Shown here piece by piece: positions 1 to 12,093 of a stretch of 64,000 nt of DNA. Below the pieces are notes generated by a model that saw nothing but the letters and a program-made list of their open reading frames with translations, was not told where the DNA came from and ran no database searches. The translations under genes and the position numbers were made by a program. Origin of the DNA: Gorsachius magnificus (Eukaryota; Chordata; Aves; Pelecaniformes; Ardeidae); NCBI GenBank assembly GCA_034008185.1, contig CM067082.1, positions 83,513,684-83,577,683 on the forward strand, in the 5' to 3' direction. Numbering within the stretch: the first letter of the stretch is position 1; the number at the start of each line of letters is the position of its first letter.

Positions 1-84
1 GGCATCTCAGCCTAGCAGGTATAAGGATGTTCTCATCAAGACTAAATCTTTGGTTCCCTTGTTGCAGGTGATCACAGCACCACA

Positions 85-3000
85 ATGTGCTCTCTCAGTG
101 CAGCCAACGCCAAGTTCTGTCTTGACTTTTTCAGAGAGCTGAGCAAGATAAAAAGAAATGAAAACATTTTCTTCTCCCCGCTAAGTCTCTCGGCTGCCTT
201 TGGGATGGTTGTCCTCGGAGCCAGGGGCAACACCCTGGAACAGATTGAGAAGGTGGGTTCCCTTTGCTCTGAAAGGGGGACAGTGGCAAGATATGAGCCA
301 AGAGGCTGACAGCACTGTCTGATACTGTTCCTAAGCATCCTAAGCAGGTCTGATGTGCAAACATACCTTTAAAAAAACCCTCTCTCATGTTATTCCTAAT
401 ATCAAACTTTTTCAGACTAAACACTGTTACAGTAATTGATCATTCAATGAACACATCTGGGCTAAAGAAAGTGTTTTGGAGGTATCACTGAGAAGAAAGA
501 ATTTAAAAGTTTTCACAAGCTCACCCTCTACGAAAACAACTCGTTCAGTTGCAAGGATCTCAAGATAAAGGCCAGCTGGGCTTTCTGCATTTACTGTGTC
601 TGACTATGTTCTGGGATAGGCTTGCAACACTCTGTTTTAACTTTGAGGTACCATCACTCAGCTGCATCACCCCACATTTACATTGCAGGTATTTCATTTC
701 AGTGAAGTTCTGCGCAGCGCCAGCCAGGGGAACAGCTACCCCTCTGAGAAGGTAAGGCACAGTCGCAGCTCTGAGATGAAGCAACAGATGCCAGTTCATC
801 AGCCCTTTCCCTTGCAAACCATCACTTATTCAGAAAGCACGGCAGGGTTGAGCAGCCTCTCTGTCTAGATTTGCAGACCTGCTTATTACTGTTCTTTTAT
901 TAGTTAGTTAAGGGACCGTGTGAGATCACACGTTTCAACAGCTAAGCCTTGTCATTACAGGTTTCTAACCAAAGCAGCAGTACCAATCTAGAATGCGATA
1001 AGTGCTTAAATTGCCACCCGCATGGGTTTGTCTACAAGGCATGGCAAAGGCACCTCAGGGCTTGCCTCCTCCGAGGCTCTAAGCCAGCAGGCTTCAGCTC
1101 AGTGTGTGATCACTCTAGGATACAATGTGATTTGGAGGTGGACTGGTGTGGGCCTGAAGGGGAATCGCTTTGTCATTCTGTACATCTGGTATGGGGGGGA
1201 GCTGGAGGTGGTGCCTTGATGCGATATCTACTGGGTGGAGCCAGGCTTCCCGTACAGAGGGAGGCTGCGCTTCACCCTCAGGCCAGGGTTTGCATAGGAG
1301 AGCTCAAGCCTACTAAGAAACTTCTGTTTTCCTGGTTGAAGTGTGAAGAAGCTGGAGAAGTCCATTCCCAGTTCCAGGCTCTGTTAGCTGCAGTCAGTGA
1401 ACCCAGACCAGGCTGCTCTCTCACCATTGCCAACAGGCTCTTTGGAGAAATTACTTATCCGTTCTTCCAGGTAAGTGGCCGTGGTGTCCATTTTAACAGC
1501 TCCTGGGAGTGACGAGCTCAGCAGAATTTCTTCCATCATAAAGTACAAAGGGAAATGAAACTCAACGGTGCTGTCAGGGAGCCTTTCCACCTCAGTTGCC
1601 CAGCGGTTAGACATTGGGAACAGCAGAGCACTGGGAAGCCATGACTTAAAAGCTTTTAGATAAAGAAGCAGATCTATGGTAAACAGGTCTCCCTGGGCAT
1701 TCCGGAAAATGTGATTGCATTAATGACTGTCAATATATCCTTGCCACACACACCCAGTGTCTAACAGAGGTGGCGCTTGCTGCGTCATTTCTATCCAAGG
1801 AACAAAGCTCTGTGACCAGAAGAAGACTTTTTTCCTCTCCCAGTGTCTTCTCTGTTTCTCATAAAATCATTGTACTCACCCTTCCACCTTTCCTTCAGGG
1901 TCTATGGGAATACGGGACTCTATGATTCCTGCTGCCGTTTCAAAAAAGGCTTAGAAGAATGGAGCACCTTTGAGATTTTTGTCAATTAGTCTAATTTAGG
2001 TGGAACTGACCATGTCAGAACATTCCTGTGGAACACTGACAGCCGAACACTGACAGCCCAGGCAATGCAAGTGCATACAAATAATTTCCTCAGGAAACCA
2101 GACGTAAGGTGTTTGTAAGAGTACTGCTAGGAACAGTGCTTGGTTTATCTCTGTAACCACCTTTCTCTTTTCAAATCAAGATTTCATCTTGCTTCCAAAA
2201 CTTTGCACTCCAGGTAAAGAGAGATTTTCAGAGCCAGAAAAAGGTGATCAGCAGCCTCAAAAAGTTTTACACTTAATACAAGTTATAAATTTTATGGTAT
2301 ATATATCTACACAGAGTAATACACACACACACACACACACATCTTGTGATATTATCAGTCCCAATTATTTGTTCAAAATAAGGCATCCTTCTTCATTTGT
2401 GGTTGGGGGAAGACAGGCAGCATAACAATGATATATACACTTAAAGAAAGGTACTAAGTTTTGGTCTTAAGTATTTTTTACTGTGATGAGACATTTCTGC
2501 TGTTCAATACAGCTTGAAAATACAGAAATATATATTTGCAATTATAGAAACATAGAATGCTTTGGGTTGGAAGGGACCTCTAAAGGCCATCTAGCCCACC
2601 CCCCTTGCAGTGAGCAGGGACAAACATGATTTGTTATAAATAATCTCTCTCTAAAAACTGCATGCTTGAGTTAATTCAATGATTTTATTTTTTTTTAAAA
2701 TATATATGCCTGTTTTACTCATTCTATTCTTGCTGATCTACTACATGGAATTATCTGGAAGCCATGAAATTATCAATCTTATAAAAATCATCCTGCTGCA
2801 ATAAAATTCTGTCATTTGTACTTTCCAGCAATACTTGGATTCCACAAAGAAATTCTATCAAGCAGAACTGGAAGCAGTCAATTTTAAATACACTGAAGAA
2901 GAAGCCAGAGAGAAGATTAACTTCTGGGTGGAAAATGAGACAAAAGGTAAAGAAGAATATGTGCAGGTTGTTTGGTTTGCAATCCAACCAGTTAGGAATA

Positions 3001-4898
3001 TCATGTCTAAATGTCAGTTTCCACCTTTTTTTTCCAAAACAGCAAGATTTTTATGTATTAAACACTTGCTGTGCTTTTTTTGCTCAATAGGAAATAAATG
3101 TAGGAAGAAGTATAAAAATGCCTTGAGTTCTTGGCTTCAAAAGCTGTACAAAACCTTTTTGTTATTTGTCTTTATACTACTTTTCAGATTTACAGGAGTG
3201 ATTATTAATATTCAAATGAAGCTGATTGCCTGAAAAAAGTAATAATTTTTTTAATTAATTATTTTTAAAGGTAAAATCAAAGACCTGTTTGCTGCTGGGT
3301 TTATTGATCCCTCCACTGTACTTGTCCTGGTCAATGCTATATATTTTAAAGGAAAGTGGGCAGCAAAATTTAAGAAAGAAGACACTAAGGAAACATATTT
3401 CCGACTGAACAAGGTATGGTATGGTCAGGAACTGACACAGCTGGAGGATGGAAATCAGATGCCAGTCTCCAATAACAAGAGATGGAAGCTTTCCTCCTCT
3501 CTGTTATCCCAAACTAAACCACTGGTCTTCAGCTAGAACAGTGGAAAGCTACATCTTCTCTCCAGTTTGATAACCAAATATGTAACTGTTTCTCTCACTT
3601 CCCATCAGAAGAGACTCTTGTGCAAGCTGAGATCATGGCTGGGTCAAAGTCACTGAGCTCACGCACTGACTCAGTTGGGGGTTTCACAACTGCTGTTTCA
3701 AAAGCAGTCTGCTTTTGGGACTGACTTTGAGGTTTCTGTTCCTCTGCTACTATTTACCAATGGAACAGTGTTTCTTTTCAGGAAAAAATGAGCTAAAGAC
3801 AAATTATCTCGGGAGCAGGTATACATTATTAATGAAAAATTTAGATTCATGTTTGCATCAGATGCATCAGTTTCCTCATCTGACATGCCAGAAAAAAGAA
3901 TGACATAACAAGGGAGTTGTGAGTAAAGTAATCTGGCACCAGCAGAAGTGGAAAAGTGTGTTTTATGCTTCTAAAGTGGGTAAGTTCATTGGAGCTACAG
4001 TTAAGAGGTAGGAACACATCAATGCTACGAGGACATTAAACTCATGACCAGTGTAAATAATGTTTTTTGGACTGAACTCTAATCTCAGTACGGAAACCAA
4101 TTACAACCAGCGTGATCATTTCTGTATTTCTGTATTTTCTGCTTAATATGCTTCATGTGTTCTAGAATGAGAAAAGGACAGTGCAGATGATGTTTCAAGA
4201 AGGTTATTTTAACATGGCCATCATAGAGGAACTGAAAATGAAAGTGATAGAGCTCCCATACTTCAACTATGAACTGAGCATGTTCATTCTTCTTCCTGAA
4301 GTTGTCTGTGAAGACTTTACTGGCCTAGAACAGGTAATACTTCTTTTTCTCTCTAGTAGCATACATAAGGGGCTGCAAACAGCAATACTTTAACACTGCT
4401 CCAGCGTGGTCAGAAGGCAAGCAGGAAAAACTGAACCTTATTATCTTTTCCTTCCGTTCATTATGATATATTATTGTCAATACCACATTACAGCTTGAAT
4501 GCGCCATCACCTATGAAAAACTAGCAGGATGGACCAGTTCGGCTAGGATGCAACAGCTGAGAGTGAAGGTATACCTGCCCCAGTTCAAGATGGAGGAAAG
4601 TTACGTTCTCAACAAAACTCTCCAGGAGATGGGAGTGATGAATGTTTTTGACTGGGGAAAAGCTGATTTATCAGGGATCTCTATGAAAGATGGTTTAGTT
4701 GTGTCCAAGGCCATCCAGAAGTCATTTGTGGAAGTCAATGAAGAGGGAACTGAAGCAATTGGTGCCATGGGACTTGTTGCAGTGCCTCTGTGTCTCCCAG
4801 TTTCTTATGAGTTTAAAGCTGACCATCCATTCCTCTTCTTCATCAGACACAACCCGACCAACACCATTCTCTTCTTTGGAAGATACTCCTCCCCTTAA
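85..4898 (+). CDS. SERPINB12: Clade B serpin, SERPINB12-like, complete coding sequence in seven exons
   Basis: Coding exons read as 85-252, 689-751, 1342-1470, 2829-2946, 3271-3413, 4166-4333 and 4494-4898. All junctions are GT-AG with ovalbumin-type phases, giving 397 residues with no internal stop. The ATG at 85 follows an acceptor at 67/68, so the 5'UTR exon lies outside the window. Family hallmarks include NAIYFKGKW in exon 6 and a DHPFLFFIRHNPTNTILFFGR-type C-terminal block. No cleavable signal peptide is seen, as usual for ov-serpins. Exon 7 carries four extra residues before GLEQ, an insertion also remembered from mammalian SERPINB12, and the position beside OVALX fits SERPINB12 in chicken. 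The hinge reads GTEAIGA instead of the usual GTEAAAA, and counting from P15 puts Leu-Cys at P1-P1'. It is probably an intracellular protease inhibitor. SERPINB11 or another B-clade member remains possible, so the family is certain but the exact name is not. Confidence 0.85.
2321..2340. repeat. (AC)10 microsatellite
   Basis: Ten AC units in intron 4 of the SERPINB12-like gene. It is simple sequence, likely variable in length. Confidence 0.95.
2545..2622 (-). mobile_element. CR1 LINE 3' tail fragment
   Basis: The stretch carries the reverse complement of the usual CR1 3' end (CATAGAATG, then GGTTGGAAGGGACCTC, then a CAGTGAGCAGGGAC segment). It lies in intron 4 of the SERPINB12-like gene. Only the last 80 or so bases of the element are present. 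Confidence 0.8.
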
Positions 4899-5235
4899 GT
4901 GGAGGTTATTTTGGAAATTAGATCTTTCTCCCCACTAACATCTGCATTGGCAAGCACTGAGGACAAAAGCACATTTTCACTAGGCTTTACCCTAATGTGT
5001 TGATTGCTGTAAAAAAGACCATCCAATAAGAGCCAAATTAGAGATAAAAACCTAAAACCTGTTAACTATTTCCTTTCTAACATCAACTTCAGGTATGTTT
5101 TACTTTTAGGAGGTCTCACTTAAATGACATCTACCTTAAAATACACTATGTGATATTTGCCAAAGAGCTGTAGGCCTCTAGAGATATCTGCATAGAAAAT
5201 CCTATTTTGAACCTTTCTTAATGTAGCATGCCTCC

Positions 5236-5908
5236 AATAAACCCATGATTTTACTGCCCTAAAGATGAGTGATAGATTCTTCCACATGAAGGAGACAGGA
5301 GGATAGGGATCTGCATTAAAAGGATAAACTTAGGTACTCAGTCTCTTTTGGCTTTACCTACCCAACCTCTGTATAGCTCTCAAGAAAAATGTCAATTTAT
5401 ATGGGAGTAGCAAATTATTCCTGTGGGACCTTTCCTTAAATGTTGATCGGGGGTAATGGTTCAATCTGGAATGAGGCTTTTGGGATTTGTACTCAGAGAG
5501 CAGAGAAAGCAGAAGACTTTTCTGGTGTAATCTTGCTTGTCCAAGCAGGGCAGATCCATTCCTTACTTTTTCCTGTGAGAAACCCTGTACATGTTAGAGA
5601 GTTCTCCAACTTCTTCATAAACTTCCACGTAACAAAAAACAGTGTTTCAGAATAATGGAAAGCCTATTCTGACAAGGTCTGCTCTGCGATGGCTGTGAAT
5701 GAGACACTTAATTCCCACATAAAACTTTAAGCTCTGATCAGCCATTCTTGCTTTTAAAGAAAACAGCTCCCTTTATTTGTGCCTCTGATACCATGAGTTT
5801 CTTGTTCCATCTGTTTTATTCCTCATCAGCATCAAAAAACTAATAAAACCATCTATAGTGATGGTATTTAGATGGGTAGCCTATATTTGTTCCACTTATT
5901 GTAATAAA
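5236..5908 (+). promoter_or_regulatory. Candidate polyadenylation signals of the SERPINB12-like gene
   Basis: AATAAA occurs at 5236-5241 and at 5903-5908, about 340 and 1000 bases after the stop codon. The second is followed by GCAAACTAAAT, which also follows the AATAAA at 37049 downstream of OVALY. That shared context makes the distal signal the better candidate for an ancestral 3' end. Confidence 0.5.
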
Positions 5909-5929
5909 ACCACTGCAAACTAAATATTA

Positions 5930-8690
5930 CATGTAATAGTCTGCAGAATTTAGTGGACAGGAATAATCTCTAGCAGGTAAAAACAATGGCAATCCTTTCA
6001 AAAGTGATACTAAGTGACACAGGAGTCAGACTCCCATTTTTAAATATTCATTGTGTTAAGTTTAGGCACTGGACAATTCGACATTATCATAGGTAAACCC
6101 TGAACCTCACCTACTGCTTCTCTCTTGCATTTGATCTTAACAGGGAATTACAAGTGTGGTTTTAGGACATAGCTGAGCCAGTCTAATGCTACTGAGGAGG
6201 AGGAGGATGCTCTCCTTGTCTCCTTCCTTCCATGTGTTCCTGCTCCCTCCCTTACGCCACCACTATTACTTGCCTGACTAGGTGATGAGCAGTTCTCTGG
6301 GACCTACATCAAGAGGAAAATTTTTCGTAAAGTTAATTTGGTTGCTGATGACCTAGTTCCCTAAACCACCTCCTGGATTTTGCGGAGTAGGTGATGGGAA
6401 GGCATAGGGAGGTGTTATGGAGAAGAGAGCAGCCTGCCCAGTTTGGCAGCAGGCAATGTCCAAAGTGAAACATGAAAAATACTTGCTTTTAAAGGAGAAA
6501 TATTCCACCTCTTTGATGACTCACTCTCTTTTTCCTGTTGCTCACTGATGGGAAGAAGGGAAACACTGGGAGCATACTAGTGCCATTTCAGACCTGCAGA
6601 TTCAAAGGGCTCTTCCAAATGCTGATATATGCAGGAAAAAATTACAGTAAATTACAGTATGCCACACAAATTCAATTGCTAAATAAAGCAGACTCATGGT
6701 AGTCTGTGGAGCTGCATCACATGGCTGCAATTTTAGTATGAAATACATCCTGAAATAGTAAAATTACCAGTAAAGGCACAGTTTTCATATCAATTAACTG
6801 GTAAGAGAAGAGAACACCAAATACAGGCTGTGGGCTCTTCTGATGAATAGTGTATGCAAAAAATAGCCGTGCATGTTTTTCAGTGACTGTCATCGGTATT
6901 CTGGTTTGCCTCAAATATAAATTACTTATGTTGAAAAAAAAAAAGAGTGAAATGAACGGTGTTAAAATGTATTAGCTTGCATAATCAGACCTAAGTAACC
7001 TATGTAAAAGAAAAACAATTCACGGCATATGGGATAAAGGCAAGTGCTGTAATATATTATCCTGAAGAGCAGGAGTCTCACAACAGGAAAAGAAATTCTG
7101 TGTGTCAGCAAAGGAGGAGGTGTGGCTGAAACAAGGATTGTCACTTAGCTTACTACAGCATAAGTAGTCACTTACGATACTTGATTTTTTTCTTTTAAAC
7201 TTGCTCCATGGATATTTAGATAATTTTGAAACCAGGAATGAAATATAGTCTAAATTAAGAAAAAGTCTACTTTCTCTTCACATAATCTTTTTTCTAATTG
7301 CTATCTTACTTTGTAAAACATCTAAAAAATGTGGTGAAAATGACCAGGATCTGGAAAGCAGCCTCCTGCTGCTAGTGTAGTGGTAGCAGCTTCCAGTGTA
7401 GAAGGCAGTGCTCCCACAAAATCAGAGATGTTTACTTAAAAATGTAAGGTAAACCCTCTACTCTGGCAGCAAGTGCTTCTCCTATGGGGAACTGTAGCTT
7501 GTAAATGTGCAATGCCAAACAACAGGCTTACAGAGCAGAGAAAATCTGGAGACTCCAAATGGTGCCCGGAGCAGACACGATCCTGAAGGGGATGCCACTG
7601 CCTCTTCCCCAGGGACAGGCTTGATGCTGGGCGTTGCTGCACAGCCTGTTGAACCACGCCGGCAACCTCACAGCCTGCAAACACTGCCAAAAAGCAAAGC
7701 GAAGGAAGTTAAATACTATTTGCATGAATATCCATGGAAAGATAACACTCATTTGTCCTGCACTTGACAGATCTGTTTCTTTCCACAGTCTGATTGCTGA
7801 GTAACTCTCAGTTTACATACTCACCTTTCCACTGAACTCTGATCTCTCTGGTGGTTGCAGTTCTCCTCAGTTTTCTCTGATATTTTGCTTTCCCTTAAAC
7901 TGTTTCTTAGTACCTATGCATAACACAATTGTTATTGTATCTTCAAAAGACTTGCCATGGACGGACGAGGAAGGCAGAGGAAGATTTTTGGGTTGTCACT
8001 GAAAAAGCCAAAGAGAGCTGTTTTGAGTCATACTTCTTTTCCTATATCAAGACTACTGCTTATTTCCTTCAAACTATAACTGGTAGAAGGTTTTATACCA
8101 GGAACTCCTGGTTTCTTATGATCCCAGTAAGAAAGGCACCCAGACTCTGTAAAGTATTGCTTCAAATGCCATTTATTGGAGCTAATACTGTCAAGAAAAA
8201 GAAGAAATCATTGATAAACTTAGGTCCCTTCAGAGGCTGCACAGATGAGCAGCTGTGTGCACCAGGCGAAGAGCAGCACCGCTTGCCAGAGAGCACCACA
8301 AGCACGACCCGTTTGCAGTGAGTGAGATCCAGCTGCCTGAGATAACGGGGTAAGCCTCTTTCTTTCTTTTGGCAAGCATATGCAGCAGGAAAAAAAGTCA
8401 CCTTTTTACTGCTGCTTTATTATAACAAATTGAGTTATTGCTAGAGTCAACTGGCAATCAAGGAGCATAGAGGACTGGTGGATGTGCCCAAGCCTTTTAC
8501 CTTGGGTTGCTGTGCAAACACAATACACATTGTCATACCAGCTCCTGTGAGCTCTGAAGGGGAAAGGACACATTAGGCATTAACTTTATCCTGGGCCTGA
8601 CACACTCCCTCTCTGGGAGGTTTAGTAGAAGGTGCTGGTTGTCTTCAAACTGCTAGCACTAATACCAATGACAGTCTGCCTCAGACTGTC
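5930..8690. other. Intergenic DNA, no gene recognised
   Basis: Open frames here are short, overlap on both strands and match no family I recognise. Short purine-rich (GAG)n and A-runs occur. I see no RNA gene and no complete mobile element. Confidence 0.5.
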
Positions 8691-8700
8691 TGCACACCAC

Positions 8701-8762
8701 ACAGAGCTGATCATCTCCTGAGGTCCCTTCCAACCCTTCCCATTCTGTGATTCTGTGATCTC
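8701..8762 (+). mobile_element. CR1 3' tail fragment
   Basis: A short piece with AGGTCCCTTCCAACCC followed by ATTCTGTGATTCTGTGATC, the 3' terminus of CR1 in + orientation. The body of the element is missing. Confidence 0.75.
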
Positions 8763-9066
8763 TAGCACAGCAAATACCATGACTGAATAAAAAGCACCTG
8801 AAATCCTGTAAATGGAACTTCTCTGGCCACATCTCAGTTGACTGAGAGATGCCAGTATAGCCTTTGCTAAGTGTAATGCAGATAGACAGGCCATCAAATG
8901 CGTAAGCAAACATTACCCCCAAACACTGCAAAATAGTTGCTGAGCAACCATAAGAAATGAAATGTGAAAATCTGAACAAAGAATTGTAGAAAGAGCTGCT
9001 TTTTTTTACTGCTTAATATCTCCTTGATTATGCCAACACTGGGGAAGAATGGCAAACCCCATGAAT

Positions 9067-9155
9067 TGGTTTAGGAACAGCTCCACGATGGACTACCTGG
9101 CAGATAAAGGGAAGCAGAGTCCTTGCTGACCTCTTTTCTGGGACAAGCGTGGATA
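9067..9155 (+). repeat. Upstream paralogous block 1, OVALX copy
   Basis: A run beginning GGTTTAGGAACAGCTCCACG matches segments at about 26961-27050 (before OVALY) and 45273-45365 (before OVAL). It lies about 4.8 kb before the OVALX ATG, the same distance as the OVALY copy from its ATG. I read it as flanking DNA carried in the gene duplications. Copies are clearly similar but not identical. Confidence 0.7.
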
Positions 9156-10379
9156 TGGAGCAGAATTTAACCTGCTTGTCTTGCTTTACAGTGCTACACT
9201 CTTAGCTTTTGAATTTCAGAAGCAGCATCTGATTTCCTAAGGTCCAATGCCCTATTTTAAGTTACAAAAGAACACTTTGCTGCTGCCTGCACATGGACAG
9301 CCCATCCTGATCAAAATTTTCAGCTGCTCACAGGCTGCTTCTGCAACCACTTTTTCACTAACATTCAGTGTAGAAAAAAATACAAAACAAACCCAAGGGT
9401 GTGTAGTGACAGACTGCTCTCTGGAGAAGTTGTACTGCCCTATCCATGACTACTGGCGGAACCAAACTTCCTCTCTTCCATGAGCTCATTTGCTTTGAGT
9501 ATTTTAAACTATCTTGCCTGCCTTGAAAAATCAGGTTTTCACATTAGGGTAGCTAGCATAATGCAGAAACTGAGCAGTTATCAGTCGTTCAACCAGCTTA
9601 CCTGTGTGGAAAATTGTTGTGGTGATCATGCTGCAGCAGAGATATGAAATGTAGAGTGTACAAAGAAGGCAGATATATTGGCTGGGAGAACATACCAGAA
9701 ACACTTACATGCCCTCTTCTAGAGGAGCTGGTGCAACAAAATGTTTGTTGAGAAAATCTTGGATGTTGGGCAGAGCTGGCCATCTGTGCAGGGACAGTGG
9801 TGCCCTTCAGGTGCACGCTCCATGGATGTCCATGCAGGACAAACAGACTGAAGCAGAGCATAAAAAGGAGTGTGGGTTCCCAGGAAGGCTCTTCATGGAG
9901 GCCCCAAATGCATGTTTGAGCAGTTGCTGACCAGTAGCTGGAACTCTACTGTGAGTATGTGAAAATGGGAGAAGAAGAGAAGGCACACTACAGCTCTTTC
10001 CACATAAAACCTGTGCCCTCGGGCAGTAACGGTTTGATAGGATAACGTAAAAGCTACAGCAGCCCAGCTCACAAAATAAGGAACATGGAACAAGGTGAGA
10101 GGAAAGCTGCTTACTGTCTTTAGATTTTCTCATCTTCATCACTGCTATAACATCCCCAGGTGAAAAGCTCATTCTGAGTTGGGAAACTGAAAGCCACCGC
10201 AATTACCAGCCTCTGCACGTACGTACCTGCATTTCAGCAAAACAAAACACACTGTTAAGGGTAAAGTACCTCTCTTTCCCTTTCACAGAGGGTGCACCTA
10301 CTGCTGCTGTATGCTCTGTGACTTAATATGTACAAATTTGGGATTTCTATTATCCACCCTTTTGGCCTTTCCAGATGCC

Positions 10380-10545
10380 AGATTTGTTTCTTTACTGCTC
10401 ATCAAGTCTATTATCCAATAAAGAGTAATAGCTTTTTACAATTGAATTGTGCATTATGATTGTCTAACAGACCGTGAATGTTCCTGCAGACAGATTCTGT
10501 AGTTTATTCACCTGCCATAGTAAAAAAGTAGGTATGGAAGATCGA
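10380..10545 (+). repeat. Upstream paralogous block 2, OVALX copy
   Basis: Contains ATTATGATTGTCTAACAGAC, then CGTGAATG, and further on TATGGAAGATC. The same order is found at 28440-28625 before OVALY and at 49000-49260 before OVAL. It supports a duplication unit that includes several kb of 5' flank. Functional role unknown. Confidence 0.65.
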
Positions 10546-11347
10546 TGAGAATAGCCTGTGAGGCCTTGTTGCCATGACCTGCAGAGAATGAAAACTAAAA
10601 GCTGACCCTCAATCATCCTTTAAATCCTACTGGCTGGTTAAAATCCATTTCTGAATATCTGAATACTTTGGGGTCTGCCTTACAGCCCAGAAAATCTGTA
10701 ATTCCTGACTGTTCCTCAATTCTCTTCCTCTGCCTTGCCCACTCTCAGACCTCTAACTCATCTCAACACTGCTGCTCTCAATGTTTTCATCAAAATGAAG
10801 TTTTAGCAAAACATGCCTTCTCATCAGAGCCTTTCTCCCCTCCTATAGTTTGACCTCAGGTAAAAAAACTTTGGTCTCATCTATGTGCAGAAATAGATGT
10901 GTTTGTGCTTTTAAGAAGTACAAGCTATAAACCACACTGATCCTTGGGCTCCAGGAACATATTTCTGCATTTTGGCAGACCAAAACACCTTTCAGTACTA
11001 TTTTCATCTTGAAAAATAAACAGAAAGTTTTGGGGTTGTTCTTACATGGAAAAAATCCATTTCGAAACCCTCCGACTAGAATGACCATCCTGCAGCTGGG
11101 TCTGCTTGGAATTGCATTATTTTGGCAACGTCAGGTGGTCACTGTCCATGAGGAACTTCCCTCTGTTCCACTGCACAGCCACTGTAGTGAGTTGTTGCAC
11201 GTGTATCAGGCCTTCAGCAGTTAGCCCACCATCCACATTCACTCTGGGTGGGAGCACTGTGTTACAGTGCTTTCTGTACTTAAAATGCCTCATAGATGGG
11301 AAGAGAGACAGCTAGGTGTTTCAGGCACTTTCTTGCACTCCCTGGTG

Positions 11348-11354
11348 ATATAAG
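11348..11354 (+). promoter_or_regulatory. Weak candidate TATA element for OVALX
   Basis: An ATATAAG-like motif lies close to where the OVALX promoter should be if intron 1 matches OVALY in length after removal of the 11.6-12.1 kb LTR. The following sequence does not resemble the OVAL or OVALY leader exon, and no convincing AAAG|GTAAGC donor follows. The call rests on position only. Confidence 0.15.
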
Positions 11355-11595
11355 ACTCTTTCCTCAGCTATATCCATGGGTGCTCACTAATGATGGACTG
11401 TGGTGGGAACTGTTTGCTCACTCCCAGGTCACTGCAGTATGACTAGGTCTTATTTTCCTGTAATATTTTGGGATCTTGAGCCTTGCTTGACTGTGAGAAT
11501 CACCTGATCTGATGTTACAGCTAGGTTTATTAAAAATGTATTATGTTTTGCTGAATATATTTGTACCACTGTTTTCCCTCAGGTTTTTGCATTAG

Positions 11596-12093
11596 TGTTG
11601 TGGTTTAACCCGGCAGGCAGCTGAACACCACACAGCTGCTCACTTGCCCTCCTCCCGCCCCCGCAGTGGGATGGGGGAGAGAATTGGAAAAAAGTAAAAC
11701 CCATGGGTAAGAGAATATGCAGAATATATAAAACAAGAGATGCACAATGCAATTGCTCACCACCTGCTGACCGATGCCCAGCCTGTCCCCAAGCAGCCAT
11801 CAGTGCCCCCTGGCCAAGTGCCCCCAGTTTCTATACTGAGCATGATGTCATATGGTTTGGAATAGCTTTTTGGCCAGTTGGGGTCAGCTGTCCTGGCTGT
11901 GCCCCCTCCCAGCTTCTTGTGCCCCTGGCAGAGCAGGGGAAGCTGAAAAGCCCTCGACTAAGTGCAAGCACTACTTAGCAACAACTAAAACACGACATGT
12001 TTTATCAACATTCTTCTCATCCTAAATCCAAAACACAGCACTATGACAGCTACTAGGAAGAAAATTAACTCTGTCCCAGCCAAAAACAGGACA
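11596..12093 (+). mobile_element. Probable solo LTR, avian ERVL-type
   Basis: About 500 bases opening with TGTTGTGGTTTAACCCGGCA and ending near CCAGCCAAAAACAGGACA, the TG...CA arrangement of a retroviral LTR. I recognise the opening as a common bird LTR. A related 5' piece lies at 61432-61622. No internal coding region is attached and no clear target-site duplication is visible. It probably sits in or just before OVALX intron 1 and is absent from the matching OVALY and OVAL positions. Confidence 0.7.

Noticed and set aside
949..1512. A 187-codon open frame across intron 3 and exon 4 of the SERPINB12-like gene
   Set aside because: Only its end (1342-1470) is serpin exon 4. The rest is intron that happens to be open.
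9855..9965. CATAAAAAGG followed by a possible donor as an OVALX promoter and leader exon
   Set aside because: It lies before upstream block 2, whereas the OVAL and OVALY promoters lie after it, and it shows no similarity to their leaders.
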